From NCBI RefSeq assembly GCF_937871615.1, contig NZ_CALMPA010000021.1, positions 124,001 through 188,000 on the forward strand: a stretch of DNA of 64,000 bases, written 5' to 3'. The notes under the pieces were generated by a model. It ran no database searches, was not told where the DNA came from, and saw only the letters and a program-made list of their open reading frames with translations. Position numbers and translations under genes: made by a program. The DNA comes from an uncultured Sphingomonas sp. (GTDB lineage: Bacteria > Pseudomonadota > Alphaproteobacteria > Sphingomonadales > Sphingomonadaceae). This document shows, in pieces, positions 17,868-28,689 of the stretch. How positions within the stretch are numbered: position 1 is the stretch's first letter; the number at the start of each line of letters is the position of its first letter.

Positions 17868-18821
17868 ATGATGACGCAGGACGAGCGACTTGCCGGCGCG
17901 CCGGAGGCGCCCGAGAAACGGCGCGATGACCGGCGCGCGTTCTTCGCCGCTGCGGCAGGCGCGGTGGCGATCGGCGCGGGCGCGTTCGTCTTCTCCGATC
18001 CCGTCGCGGCGCAGACGATCACCGAAGCGGATGTGCTGAACCTCGCGCTCAACCTCGAATATCTCCAGGCGAATTATTACGCCTATGCTTCCGCCGGCGC
18101 GGGCCTCGGCACCGCCGACACGCAGAGCGGCGCCGCCACGCCCACGCCGGGCGGCGCGATCATCGCCGGGCATCAGGCGACCTTCACCGATCCGCTGGTC
18201 GCGGCTTATGCCAAGGAAATGGCCGCAGACCAGCTCGCGCAGGTCCGCTTCCTGCGCACCCAGCTCGGCGTAGCAGCGGTGGCACAGCCGGTGATCGACC
18301 TCGGCTTTGCCGCGACCAGCGCGTTCAGCGTGATGGCACAGAATGCGGGCCTGGTCGGCGCGGGCGCGGTGTTCGATCCTTATGCGTCGGATGCGAACTT
18401 CCTGCTTGGCGCCTTCTTCCTCCAGGATGTCGCGGTCAGCGCCTATCAGGGCGTGATCCAGTTGATCTCGTCCAAAAACTATCAGGAAGCCGCCGGCGGC
18501 CTGATGGCGACCGAGGCCTATCACGCGGCACTGGTGCGCACGACACTGTACCAGAAGAACCTCATCACGCAGGCGCAGGCGATCTCCGACTATCGCGACA
18601 GCATCGACGGCGGGTCGGACGACGATCAGGGCATCACCCCGGTCGCCTCCGGCGCCGGCCCGGTGGCGAATATCGCGCCGGTTGACGGCAACGCCAACAC
18701 CTTCCCGCGCGCAAGCGGCCCGGTGCTCAACATCCTGTTCCTGAACCGCGCGTCGGTGAAGACGGGCGGGTTCTTCCCCGGCGGCGTCAACGGCAACATC
18801 ACGACGAGCGCCGCGAGCTGA
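17868..18821 (+). CDS. Tat-exported ferritin-like domain protein
   Basis: 317 residues. The N-terminus carries a twin-arginine signal (DDRRAFFAAAAGAVAIGAGAF, about residues 20-40). The rest is a ferritin-like bundle (Ferritin_2 type) with EADVLNLALNLEYLQANYY in helix 1, EMAADQLAQVRFLRTQLG in helix 2 and ATEAYHAALVRT in helix 4, which supply the usual Glu/His positions. Several canonical iron ligands look substituted by Gln (DQLAQ), so true ferroxidase activity is uncertain. AGGAAGG precedes the ATG pair at 17868/17871. The next gene is a paralog. Confidence 0.8.
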   Translation: MMTQDERLAGAPEAPEKRRDDRRAFFAAAAGAVAIGAGAFVFSDPVAAQTITEADVLNLALNLEYLQANYYAYASAGAGLGTADTQSGAATPTPGGAIIAGHQATFTDPLVAAYAKEMAADQLAQVRFLRTQLGVAAVAQPVIDLGFAATSAFSVMAQNAGLVGAGAVFDPYASDANFLLGAFFLQDVAVSAYQGVIQLISSKNYQEAAGGLMATEAYHAALVRTTLYQKNLITQAQAISDYRDSIDGGSDDDQGITPVASGAGPVANIAPVDGNANTFPRASGPVLNILFLNRASVKTGGFFPGGVNGNITTSAAS

Positions 18822-18868
18822 GGCGTGCGCGCCCGCTCCCGCCCCACAGGATTCACAGGAATATCGTC

Positions 18869-19855
18869 ATGATCGACCAGGAAAAGATCGCCACCGTCCT
18901 CGATGCCGCCGCGCTGCGAAGCGCCGAGCGCCGCCGCTTTCTCAGCCTTGCCGGGCGCACCGGCGCCGCGGCGGGCGGGCTCGCGCTGCTGTCCGCGTGC
19001 GGCGGCAGCAGTTCGTCAAACCCGACGCCGACGCCGACGCCAAGCCCGACTTCCACGGCGAGCGTAGAGGCGGCGGACATCTCGATCCTCAATCTTGCGC
19101 TCAACATCGAATATCTCTCGGCGCAATATTTCTCCTATGCCGCGTTCGGCACCGGGCTGCCGGCGAGCGACCTGACCGGCCCCACCGCGCCCGGCACGGT
19201 CACCGGCGGCGCGCAGGTGCCCTTCGCGGACCCGATCGTCGCGGCCTGCGCGCGCGAGATCGCCCGCGACGAGCGCGCGCATGTCGAATTCCTCCGCTCG
19301 CAGATCGGCGCGACTGCCGTTGCGATGCCCGCGATCAACATCGACGGCGGCACGACCGGCGCCTTCACCACGTTCGCGCAGCTTGCCGGCGTGGTCGGCG
19401 CGGGCGTGCCCTTCAACCCTTATGCCTCCGACGAGAATTTCCTCTACGGGGCCTTCATCCTGAAGGACGTGATCGTCACGCTCTACAAGGGGCTGACCCC
19501 GCTGATCGGCACGCCCGGCTATGTCACCGCCGCATCGGGGATTTTGGGGGCGGAATCCTATCATGCGGGCCTGATCCGCACGTTGCTTTATTCGAAGGGC
19601 TTCACCGCCAATCCCGGCCTGTTCAGCGCGGCGCGCGACAGCCTCGATGGCGCGAGCACGCTCGATCGCGGCCTCGCCGGGGCGGATGCGACGATCTCGA
19701 ACATCGCGCCGGCGGACGGCAACGGCATCGTCTTCAGCCGCACGACCGGGCAGGCGCTCAACATCTTCTTCCAGAGCAAGGCGGCGGTAACCAAGGGGGG
19801 CTTCTTCCCCGCCGGCGTCAACGGCACGATCAACTCCAGCGCGGCGAGCGGCTGA
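18869..19855 (+). CDS. Tat-exported ferritin-like lipoprotein-type protein
   Basis: 328 residues, clearly paralogous to the upstream gene. The signal has RRRFLSLAGRTGAAAGG and ends in LLSACGGS, a lipobox, so it may be a Tat-exported lipoprotein. A (TP)n linker NPTPTPTPSPTSTAS follows. The bundle keeps NLALNIEYLSAQYFSYA and the more classical EIARDERAHVEFLRSQIG with the E-x-x-H pair, and ESYHAGLIRTLLYS. Unlike its neighbour it therefore looks metal-competent. The short 47-base gap suggests co-transcription. Confidence 0.82.
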   Translation: MIDQEKIATVLDAAALRSAERRRFLSLAGRTGAAAGGLALLSACGGSSSSNPTPTPTPSPTSTASVEAADISILNLALNIEYLSAQYFSYAAFGTGLPASDLTGPTAPGTVTGGAQVPFADPIVAACAREIARDERAHVEFLRSQIGATAVAMPAINIDGGTTGAFTTFAQLAGVVGAGVPFNPYASDENFLYGAFILKDVIVTLYKGLTPLIGTPGYVTAASGILGAESYHAGLIRTLLYSKGFTANPGLFSAARDSLDGASTLDRGLAGADATISNIAPADGNGIVFSRTTGQALNIFFQSKAAVTKGGFFPAGVNGTINSSAASG

Positions 19856-19914
19856 GAAAGCGGCGCGGCGCTGGACGCCGCCCGCCAACCAGCCTAAGCC
19901 CGCATATATATCCC

Positions 19915-21915
<2,001 letters not shown>

Positions 21916-21918
21916 GGG

Positions 21919-21956
21919 AAAAAAGCGGGGCGACAGATCACGATCGACCGCCCCGC
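21919..21956 (-). terminator. Rho-independent terminator of the DUF3892 gene
   Basis: GCGGGGCG at 21925-21932 pairs with CGCCCCGC at 21949-21956 (8 bp, 16-base loop). Read on the minus strand, the stem is followed by a run of six T (21919-21924 complement), just past the DUF3892 stop. On the plus strand the same hairpin follows thiC but lacks a T-tract. Confidence 0.7.
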
Positions 21957-21965
21957 AAGCCTCTC

Positions 21966-22247
21966 TCAAGGACATTCAGGCAGGCTGAGCAGATTATTTG
22001 GTTGGTCGCCATCGTTCTGGGTCTTGAGATATTTATTTCCTGACGCCGAAACCGAAACGATCACCCAAACACTCCACCCGCCAACGGAAACGAAAAACTG
22101 CGCCGCGCCCGATTCAATCGCTTGGATCGCCTGTGGCTGCGTGAGTTTCCACCGCTCCGGACGAGCGCCGCCGACATGCGATATTCGCTCATGCGCGCTG
22201 AATCGGCTGGTTTTATTAATGCATTGAATTTGCAATACCTGCGACAT
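21966..22247 (-). CDS. DUF3892 protein
   Basis: Small 93-residue protein from ATG 22247, preceded by GGAG with about 7 bases spacing. It matches the DUF3892 pattern: an opening IQCINKTSRFSAHERISHVGG, WKLTQPQAIQAIESG, a hydrophobic strand pair, and the highly conserved end KYLKTQNDGDQPNNLLSLPECP. Function is unknown. DUF3892 genes are scattered in accessory DNA of many bacteria. Its base composition is visibly poorer in GC than thiC and ung on either side, which suggests acquisition. It has its own terminator. Confidence 0.88.
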   Translation of the reverse strand: MSQVLQIQCINKTSRFSAHERISHVGGARPERWKLTQPQAIQAIESGAAQFFVSVGGWSVWVIVSVSASGNKYLKTQNDGDQPNNLLSLPECP

Positions 22248-22667
22248 AGCTCGCTCCAAAAGTCTTGGCGCCGCGGGCACGCGCGCCAGTTGACCGAAAT
22301 ACGGAGGACCACTAAAATCTCGCACGCTTACACAAGCACGAGGTGTGGTGTGCCCGCCTCCGATTAGGGCCGTCGCGGCCAGGCGGCGGCCCTAATTCGA
22401 ATTTACGCGGCATCAGGATTGCCGCCTGATTTCGGGAAATACGCCCCCACTCATGCGGGCGGGGGCGCATCTTCGAGAAACATACGTTTCCCCGCCTCAG
22501 CCTACGTTTCGATCCGCCAGCCCAGTTTAACATCTGAGCAGGACTGGTGAGAAAGTGGGCACAAATTCATTTCACGTCAACTACAATTCTGAGTCGTGAA
22601 ACTACGTTCCACGACTCATCCTACGAATATTAAAAATGCCCTTGAGCATCATACGATCAAGAATCCC
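22248..22667. other. Non-coding stretch with lower GC between DUF3892 and ung
   Basis: No convincing gene is seen in these 420 bases. A minus-strand frame of 73 codons (22533-22312) has no homology I recognise and spans three hairpins. The left part holds the DUF3892 promoter and the hairpin group at 22363-22467. The right part (22540-22667) is unusually AT-rich for this chromosome and contains the loose inverted pair GAGTCGTGAAAC / CCACGACTC. It may be the remnant or edge of an acquired element. Confidence 0.5.
22363..22467. repeat. Three consecutive hairpins
   Basis: Perfect inverted repeats in a row: ATTAGGGCCG (22363-22372) with CGGCCCTAAT (22387-22396); ATCAGG (22412-22417) with CCTGAT (22425-22430); CGCCCCC (22442-22448) with GGGGGCG (22461-22467). 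None is followed by a T-tract on either strand, so they are not ordinary terminators. They could be part of an attenuator, a small structured RNA or a recombination site. Confidence 0.6.
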
Positions 22668-23366
22668 TTAGACCATTGCTGGCAACGCCCAGTCGATCGT
22701 CCCCCGCCCCCGGCCCTCAAGAAACGCATTCGCCTTGCTGAAATGCCCGCTGCCGAACCAGCCGGTATGCGCCGACAGCGGTGATGGATGCGGCGCTTTC
22801 AGCACGAGATGGTGGCCGCCTTGTTCGATGCTGCGCACGAACGCCACCTTCTTCTGCGCATAGCTACCCCATAGCATGAACACGATCGGCTCGGGCCGTG
22901 CGGCGAGCAGGCGGATGATCGCGTCGGTGAACTTCTCCCATCCGCGATCGCGGTGCGCGGCGGCCTGCCCGCTCACCACGGTCAGCACGCTGTTGAGCAG
23001 CAGCACGCCCTGCCGCGCCCAGCTTTCCAGGAAGCCGTGCGCGGGCCGCGCGATGCCGCAATCGCTTTCGAGTTCCTTGTAGATGTTGACCAGGCTCGGC
23101 GGGGGGCGGATGCCGGGGCGGACGGAGAAGCACAGGCCGTGGGCCTGCCCCGGCCCGTGATAGGGATCCTGCCCGAGGATCACGACGCGCACATCCGGCA
23201 GCGCGGTCAGTTCCAGCGCGCGAAACCAATCCGCCGAATGCGGGAAGACCTGCTTTCCCGCCGCCTTTTCCGCGACGAGGAACCGGCGCAGCGCGGCCAT
23301 ATAGTCGCGCGCGAATTCATCGCGCAGCGGCTCCAGCCAGGTGGGGTCCATCTTCGGATCGGTCAT
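22668..23366 (-). CDS. ung: Uracil-DNA glycosylase (family 1)
   Basis: Removes uracil from DNA to start base-excision repair. The protein (232 residues from ATG 23366) has the catalytic water-activating motif [14 protein letters not shown] near residue 65, [10 protein letters not shown] for uracil recognition and the minor-groove loop [22 protein letters not shown] at 23378 would add four residues and sits six bases after the upstream stop, so the start is uncertain. It follows the PhnA-like gene and the acyltransferase on the same strand, probably as one transcript. Confidence 0.95.
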   Translation of the reverse strand: MTDPKMDPTWLEPLRDEFARDYMAALRRFLVAEKAAGKQVFPHSADWFRALELTALPDVRVVILGQDPYHGPGQAHGLCFSVRPGIRPPPSLVNIYKELESDCGIARPAHGFLESWARQGVLLLNSVLTVVSGQAAAHRDRGWEKFTDAIIRLLAARPEPIVFMLWGSYAQKKVAFVRSIEQGGHHLVLKAPHPSPLSAHTGWFGSGHFSKANAFLEGRGRGTIDWALPAMV

Positions 23367-23384
23367 GCCCGCGCTCACCGAGGC

Positions 23385-23693
23385 TCAGCGTTTGCGGACG
23401 AATTCGGCGCGCAGCACGAGGCCCTTGATGCCGTCGAACTTGCAGTCGATCTCCTGCGCATCGCCGGTCAGCCGGATCGACTTTATCAGCGTGCCGCGCT
23501 TCAGCGTCTGCCCCGCGCCCTTCACGTCCAGATCCTTGATGAGCGTCACCTGATCGCCGTCCGCGAGCAGATTGCCGACCGAATCGCGCACCTCGACCGC
23601 GTCGGTGGCGGCGCGCTTCGCCGCCAGTTCGGCGGCGGGGAGCCATTCGCCGCTTTCCTCGTCGAATACATATTCATCGTCCGTAGCACTCAT
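23385..23693 (-). CDS. PhnA-like protein lacking the zinc ribbon
   Basis: The last 65 residues of this 102-residue protein match the conserved C-terminal half of E. coli PhnA/YjdM: DSVGNLLADGDQVTLIKDL, KGTLIKSIRLTGDAQEIDCK-type strands and a LRAEFVRKR end. The first 35 residues (MSATDDEYVFDEESGEWLP...) are acidic and contain none of the paired cysteines that form the zinc ribbon in E. coli PhnA. It is therefore an SH3-like PhnA_C protein. The role is unknown; a link to phosphonates is historical only. It has a four-base ATGA overlap with the acyltransferase gene. Confidence 0.82.
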   Translation of the reverse strand: MSATDDEYVFDEESGEWLPAAELAAKRAATDAVEVRDSVGNLLADGDQVTLIKDLDVKGAGQTLKRGTLIKSIRLTGDAQEIDCKFDGIKGLVLRAEFVRKR

Positions 23694-24835
23694 CGCATCT
23701 GTCCTTTCATTTCGCTGCGGGGCCGCAGCCCGATCAGCGGGCGGGCGAACGGCATTGCGCGACCGCCGAGATAGAAGGCCCAGCACCCCGCCACCGTCGC
23801 CACGACGAGGATCGCGAATTGCGCCGGGCCGGAAAGGCCGCGCGGCAGGAGCCAGAACATCACCAGCACAATGATCGTCTGGTGGATGATATAGAAGGGA
23901 AACACCGCCTCGGTCAGCATCGTGCGCGCGGGTCCGTCGCGATTGAGCCAGCGATCCGCCACCCCGAGCAGCGCCGCGATTGCGCCCCATTGCTGCAACG
24001 CATGGGCCGCGCCGTATGGCCGCAGCACCCAGCGCGGCGTCGGCACGTCGGGCGGCCAGCTATATTCGATCAGCAGCACCGTGGCGAACCCCGCCAGCGC
24101 GATCGCCGCGGCCACGGGCCACAGCCGCCGCAGCGCTGCCATCGCCGGGGCCGAGCGCGCCAGCCCGAAGCCGAACAGGAAATAGGGCACGTACATGAAG
24201 TGCGCCATCGTATCGTCGATCAGCATATGGGTTTCGCCAGCCATCGGAAACCACCAGGCATGAACCGCGAGCGCCCATGCCATCGGGATGACAATCACCC
24301 CCCAGCCGCCGAACGCGCGATCGAACCAGCGCTGCAACCATTCGCCCCGCACGATCGCGACAAGCAACGCCAGCCCGAGCGTATATACCCACAGATAGCC
24401 GATGAACCACAGATGGTTCCACGTCGGCAGCACGATCCCGCCGAGCTTGCCGAAGCGGAAATAGTCATATGCCCAGAAATACAGGAAATCGTGCGCATAG
24501 CCGCGCTTGGTCACCAGTTCGACCCACGGCTGCGGCGGCACGATCACCGCGATGCCGAACGCCAGCGGCACGAGCAGCCGCCAGCTACGGTTGGCGAGGA
24601 ACGCCCCCAGCCCGTCCGAGCGGCGGATCAGCGCGCGCGTGGCATAGCCCGATACGACGAACAGCAGCGGCAGCCGCCACGCGTTCGTCGCCATCATCGG
24701 CAGCCGCGTCCAATCCTCGCCATTGGGAGATTTCACATGGAAGTTCCACGGCACGAACACCATGCCGATGTGATAGAGGATCAGCAGCGCGAACGCCGCG
24801 ATGCGCAGCCAATCCATCCCGTAATGCCGTGTCAT
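23690..24835 (-). CDS. Acyltransferase-3 family membrane protein
   Basis: Integral membrane O-acyltransferase of 381 residues from ATG 24835 (MTRHYGMDWLRIAAF), with ten predicted spans. The family hallmarks are the N-terminal YGMDWLRIAAFALLILYHIGM (catalytic-type His near residue 28), the RLP-LFVVSGY segment and RSWRLLVPLAFG. Relatives modify surface glycans or osmoregulated glucans (OpgC-like), but the acceptor cannot be told. The longer frame from 24871 adds 12 residues without a better ribosome site. First gene of a unit with the PhnA-like gene and ung. Confidence 0.83.
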   Translation of the reverse strand: MTRHYGMDWLRIAAFALLILYHIGMVFVPWNFHVKSPNGEDWTRLPMMATNAWRLPLLFVVSGYATRALIRRSDGLGAFLANRSWRLLVPLAFGIAVIVPPQPWVELVTKRGYAHDFLYFWAYDYFRFGKLGGIVLPTWNHLWFIGYLWVYTLGLALLVAIVRGEWLQRWFDRAFGGWGVIVIPMAWALAVHAWWFPMAGETHMLIDDTMAHFMYVPYFLFGFGLARSAPAMAALRRLWPVAAAIALAGFATVLLIEYSWPPDVPTPRWVLRPYGAAHALQQWGAIAALLGVADRWLNRDGPARTMLTEAVFPFYIIHQTIIVLVMFWLLPRGLSGPAQFAILVVATVAGCWAFYLGGRAMPFARPLIGLRPRSEMKGQMR

Positions 24836-25014
24836 CGCGGCGGCTGTAGGGCGCAACGCCCGGCAGAACAATCGCGGGCGGCTCGTTTATGAGGCGTATG
24901 ACAGGCGCCGGCCCGCCCCGCTCCTGTCGCCATCGTGCCCCAAAGGCGGCGTAGGAGAGAAGCGGCCCGGCGCCGTTCGCAATGCGCTGAAAGACGCTTT
25001 TCGCGAACGAATAC

Positions 25015-25536
25015 TCAGCGCTTGATGCGCGGCATCCCCATGAAATCGCGCTTGCCGATCTGCACGCCCTTGGCGCGCAGGATCGCATAAGCGGTCGACG
25101 CGTGGAAATAGAAGTTCGGCTGCGAGAAGCTGAGCAGGAAATCGGCGCCTTCGAACGGCATCGCGGTTTCGCCGAAGCGGAATTCGGTATCGCGATCGGC
25201 CAGCGCGTTGACTTCGGCCGGATCGAGCGCCTTCAGCGCCTCGATCCCTTCGCGCACCTTCGCGCGCAGCCCGGCGAAATCGCTCGGCCACGGATCGAGA
25301 TTCGGCGAATAGCTGCCCGAGCGCGCACCATTGATCGCGCCCACGGCATGTTCGACCGTCGCCTTCACCTGATAGCCGAACGGCAGCATATCGGGCGCGA
25401 GCCGCGCCTCGATCAGATCGGCGGGGGCGATGCCCTGCTCCGCGCAATAGGCCTCCGCCTTGCCGATCAGCCCGTCCACCGCGCCGAGTATCTGAATGTT
25501 CGAGGGAATCGTCGCGTCATAGAGGGAAAGCGTCAT
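25015..25536 (-). CDS. DUF1993 protein
   Basis: Predicted helical-bundle protein (DinB-like superfamily shape) of 173 residues. The start ATG 25536 (MTLSLYDATIPSNIQILGAV) is supported by AGGA ten bases before it. Family features include the pattern LYDATIP, ARLAPDMLPFGYQVK and the C-terminal FYFHASTAYAILRAKGVQIGKRDFMG. DUF1993 proteins are common single-gene cytosolic proteins of unknown function. It is divergent from ispG with an 85-base gap that must hold both promoters. Confidence 0.85.
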   Translation of the reverse strand: MTLSLYDATIPSNIQILGAVDGLIGKAEAYCAEQGIAPADLIEARLAPDMLPFGYQVKATVEHAVGAINGARSGSYSPNLDPWPSDFAGLRAKVREGIEALKALDPAEVNALADRDTEFRFGETAMPFEGADFLLSFSQPNFYFHASTAYAILRAKGVQIGKRDFMGMPRIKR

Positions 25537-25621
25537 CAGTTCCTGCTCCTGTTGGCACGCGGCGTTCCGTTCCGCGTCATGAACCGCTATATCGTCGGCG
25601 ATCCCAATAGGAAGCCTGTCC

Positions 25622-26737
25622 ATGTCCGTCCGTCCCTGGCGCGATATTCAGCGTCGCAAGAGCCGCCAGATCATGGTGGGCAACGTCCCCGTCGGCGGCG
25701 ATGCCCCGGTCACCGTGCAGACGATGACCAACACCCCTACTTCCGATGCGCGCGCCACGATCGACCAGATTCGCCGCTGCGAGGAAGCCGGCGTCGATAT
25801 CATCCGCGTGAGCTGCCCCGATGTGGAGAGCACGGCGGCGTTCCGGCAGATCGTCCGCGCCGCGCGCGTGCCGATCGTGGCCGATATCCATTTCCACTAT
25901 AAGCGCGCGCTGGAGGCGGCGGACGCGGGGGCGGCGTGCCTCAGGATCAACCCCGGCAACATCGGCTCGGCCGAACGCGTCAACGAAGTAGTCAACGCCG
26001 CCAAGGCCAATGGCTGCGCGATCCGCATCGGCGTGAACGCCGGCAGCCTGGAGCGCGACCTGCTCGAAAAATATGGCGAGCCTTGCCCGGAGGCGCTGGT
26101 CGAAAGCGCGCTCGATCATATCAAGCTGCTCCAGGATCGCGATTTCCACGATTTCAAGGTCGCGGTGAAGGCATCCGATGTATTCCTCGCGGTCGCCGCC
26201 TATCAGCAGCTTGCCGAGGCGGTGGATTGCCCGCTGCATCTGGGCATCACCGAAGCGGGCGGGTTCGTCGGCGGCACGGTGAAATCCGCGATCGGGATCG
26301 GATCGCTTTTATGGTACGGGATCGGCGACACGATCCGCGTCTCGCTCTCCGCCGAGCCTGAGGATGAGGTGCGCGTCGGCTTCGAGATCCTGAAAAGCCT
26401 CGGCATCCGCAATCGTGGCGTGCGCGTGGTGAGTTGCCCAAGCTGCGCGCGGCAGGGCTTCGACGTGATCCGCACCGTGCAGGCGCTGGAGGAACGGCTC
26501 CAGCATATCCGCACGCCGATGTCGCTTTCGGTGCTCGGCTGCGTCGTCAACGGCCCCGGCGAGGCGCGCGAGACGGATATCGGCATCACCGGCGGCGGCA
26601 ACGGCAAGCATATGGTCTATCTGTCGGGCGTCACCGACCACCATGTGCAGGACGCCGACATGATCGAGCATATCGTCCGGCTGGTCGAGGCCAAGGCGGC
26701 GGAGATCGAGGCGGCGAGCGAGAAAGCGGCGGCGTAG
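25622..26737 (+). CDS. ispG: 4-hydroxy-3-methylbut-2-enyl diphosphate synthase (flavodoxin)
   Basis: Converts methylerythritol cyclodiphosphate to HMBPP in the MEP isoprenoid pathway, which feeds the carotenoid genes of this genome. The 371-residue protein has the TIM-barrel core starting [15 protein letters not shown] and the three Cys ligands of the 4Fe-4S cluster in [12 protein letters not shown] and [17 protein letters not shown]. Length is normal for the two-domain bacterial form. The downstream aspartic-protease gene starts 25 bases after the stop. Confidence 0.95.
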   Translation: MSVRPWRDIQRRKSRQIMVGNVPVGGDAPVTVQTMTNTPTSDARATIDQIRRCEEAGVDIIRVSCPDVESTAAFRQIVRAARVPIVADIHFHYKRALEAADAGAACLRINPGNIGSAERVNEVVNAAKANGCAIRIGVNAGSLERDLLEKYGEPCPEALVESALDHIKLLQDRDFHDFKVAVKASDVFLAVAAYQQLAEAVDCPLHLGITEAGGFVGGTVKSAIGIGSLLWYGIGDTIRVSLSAEPEDEVRVGFEILKSLGIRNRGVRVVSCPSCARQGFDVIRTVQALEERLQHIRTPMSLSVLGCVVNGPGEARETDIGITGGGNGKHMVYLSGVTDHHVQDADMIEHIVRLVEAKAAEIEAASEKAAA

Positions 26738-26761
26738 CGGGGCGTTAACCGCGCGCTGCTA

Positions 26762-27277
26762 ATGGATGGCGCGATGCGGATCGCGCTGCTCCTGATGATC
26801 GCCGGCGGCCTGGTGATCGGCCTCGCGCTGCCGGGCGCGCGCCACCAGCCAACGCACCGCGCCACCACGTCCGCCGCCGCGATTGCCGCGCCGATCGCCA
26901 CCACCAGCGCTTCGTCCGGCGAAACGGTAATCCGGCGCGACGCCAGCGGCCATTTCCTTGCCACCGCCAGCGTCAACAGCGAGCCGATCCGCTTCGTCGT
27001 CGACACCGGCGCGACCGAGGTGGCGCTGACCGAGGACGATGCGCGCCGCGCGCATATAGATTTCGATCCGGCCCGCTTCGCACCAGTGGCGCGCGGTGCG
27101 GGCGGCAATGTCGGTGGCCAGATCGTGACGATCGACCGGATCGAACTGGACGGCAGGCGCGTCGGGCCGTTGCGCGCGCTGGTGCTGGCGGATTTGCCCG
27201 TCTCGCTGCTCGGCCAATCGTGGCTGCGGCAGATCGGCAGCGTTTCGATCAGCAATGATGAGATGCGGCTGAGGTAG
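26762..27277 (+). CDS. Retropepsin-like aspartic protease (TIGR02281 type)
   Basis: Membrane-anchored aspartyl protease of 171 residues with one N-terminal anchor (residues 5-25) and a linker rich in Ala/Thr. A single protease lobe carries the catalytic motif FVVDTGATEVAL (Asp81) and the closing LLGQSWLRQIGSVSI strand. One lobe means it should act as a homodimer. Substrates are unknown. ATG 26774 (MRIALLL) is an alternative start. It is placed between ispG and an EamA transporter, all on the plus strand. Confidence 0.83.
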   Translation: MDGAMRIALLLMIAGGLVIGLALPGARHQPTHRATTSAAAIAAPIATTSASSGETVIRRDASGHFLATASVNSEPIRFVVDTGATEVALTEDDARRAHIDFDPARFAPVARGAGGNVGGQIVTIDRIELDGRRVGPLRALVLADLPVSLLGQSWLRQIGSVSISNDEMRLR

Positions 27278-27310
27278 CGCGCGGTTACGTGGCGGGTTAA
27301 GCGAGGGGGC

Positions 27311-28210
27311 ATGAACCGCGCGCTCTCCCCCGTGCTGGCCTTCGCCGTCGCGGCGGCAGGGATCGGGCTGTTTTCGATCATGGACGCGTTCATGAAATCG
27401 CTGACGCTTGCGCTTGGCGTTTACAACGCATTGATCTGGCGCACCGGCGTTTCGACGATCTTCAGCTTCGGCGCGTGGATCGCGGGCGGGCGGCAGCGGC
27501 CAAGCCGGCGCGGCATGTGGCTGCACACGATCCGCGGCGCGATCACCGCGGCGATGGCGCTTTTGTTCTTCTGGGGCCTCGCGCGTGTGCCGATGGCGCA
27601 GGCGATCACGCTGTCATATATCGCGCCCCTGCTGGCGCTGCTGCTCGGCGCGATCTTCCTGCATGAGCGCGTCGGGCGGCGCGTGGCGGGCGCCTCCTTC
27701 GCGGCGTTCGCCGGAGTGCTGGTGGTGATCGCGGGCCAATCGAAGAACGCCACGCTCGGGCCGCAGGCGCTGGAAGGCGCGATCGCTGTGCTGGCGTCGG
27801 CGCTGCTCTATGCGGTCAATCTCGTCGTCGCGCGGATGCAGAGCCAGGCCGCGACGCCCGGTGAGATCGCCTTCTTCCAGTCGATGATCGTCACCGCGCT
27901 GCTCGCGCTCGCCGCGCCGTGGCTGCTCGCGACGCCCGAGGCGGCGCAATGGTGGAAGATCGTGGTCGGCGGGCTGCTCGCCAGCGTCTCGCTGTTCCTG
28001 CTCGGCTGGGCTTATGCGCATGGCGAAGCGGGTTATCTCGCGACGACCGAATATACCTCGTTCGTCTATGCCGCGACGCTCGGCTATTTCATCTTCGACG
28101 AGCGGCTTTCGCCCTACACGCTGGCCGGCGCGGTGATCATCGTCTCCGCCTGCCTTTATGCCGCGCGGCGTCGCGATATCGCGCAGGCCGCGCTACAGAG
28201 CGCCGCATGA
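27311..28210 (+). CDS. DMT-superfamily (EamA) transporter
   Basis: Inner-membrane drug/metabolite transporter of 299 residues made of two EamA repeats of five spans each. The first has the family-typical ARVPMAQAITLSYIAPLLALLLGAIFLHERVG, and the second AYAHGEAGYLATTEYTSFVYAATLGYFIFDERLSPYTLAGA. The substrate cannot be predicted. It overlaps the following acetyltransferase gene by four bases and heads a compact four-gene unit. Confidence 0.85.
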   Translation: MNRALSPVLAFAVAAAGIGLFSIMDAFMKSLTLALGVYNALIWRTGVSTIFSFGAWIAGGRQRPSRRGMWLHTIRGAITAAMALLFFWGLARVPMAQAITLSYIAPLLALLLGAIFLHERVGRRVAGASFAAFAGVLVVIAGQSKNATLGPQALEGAIAVLASALLYAVNLVVARMQSQAATPGEIAFFQSMIVTALLALAAPWLLATPEAAQWWKIVVGGLLASVSLFLLGWAYAHGEAGYLATTEYTSFVYAATLGYFIFDERLSPYTLAGAVIIVSACLYAARRRDIAQAALQSAA

Positions 28211-28689
28211 CCGTTACGATACGCCCCGCCACGCCGCAGGATTGCGGCACGATCCTTCGTTTCATCCGCGAGCTTGCCGAATATGAACGCGAGCCGGACG
28301 CGGTGGAGGCGACCGAACAGACGCTGGCGGCATCCCTGTTCGGCCAGTCGCCGGCGGCCGAGGCGCTGATCGCCGAACGTGATGGAGAGGCGATCGGCTT
28401 CGCCCTGTTCTTCCACAATTTCTCCACCTGGAAGGGCAAGCGCGGGCTGTATCTGGAGGATCTCTATATCACCCCCGCCGCGCGCGGATCGGGCGCGGGC
28501 AAGGCGCTCCTCGTCCATCTCGCCGGGCTTGCGCTCGATCGCGATTGCGCGCGGTTCGAATGGGCGGTGCTCGACTGGAACGCACCGGCGATCGCCTTCT
28601 ACCGCGCGATGGGCGCGACGGGGATGGACGAATGGACCGTGCAGCGCATCTCCGGCGACGCGCTCGCCCGCCTCGCGGGGCGCGGCTGA
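28207..28689 (+). CDS. GNAT acetyltransferase, SSAT-like
   Basis: Acetyl-CoA-dependent N-acetyltransferase of 160 residues resembling the diamine (spermidine/spermine) or thialysine acetyltransferase branch. The diagnostic stretch FALFFHNFSTWKGKRGLYLEDLYITPAARGSGAGKALLVHL combines the substrate strand with the acetyl-CoA loop R/GxGxG/A, and DWNAPAIAFYRAMGA closes the fold. It is coupled at both ends: ATGA with EamA and TGATG with the SMR gene. Confidence 0.85.
   Translation: MTVTIRPATPQDCGTILRFIRELAEYEREPDAVEATEQTLAASLFGQSPAAEALIAERDGEAIGFALFFHNFSTWKGKRGLYLEDLYITPAARGSGAGKALLVHLAGLALDRDCARFEWAVLDWNAPAIAFYRAMGATGMDEWTVQRISGDALARLAGRG

Noticed and set aside
22312-22533. 73-codon minus-strand frame in the low-GC intergenic region
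   Set aside because: Covers three perfect hairpins, has no ribosome site and no recognisable pattern.
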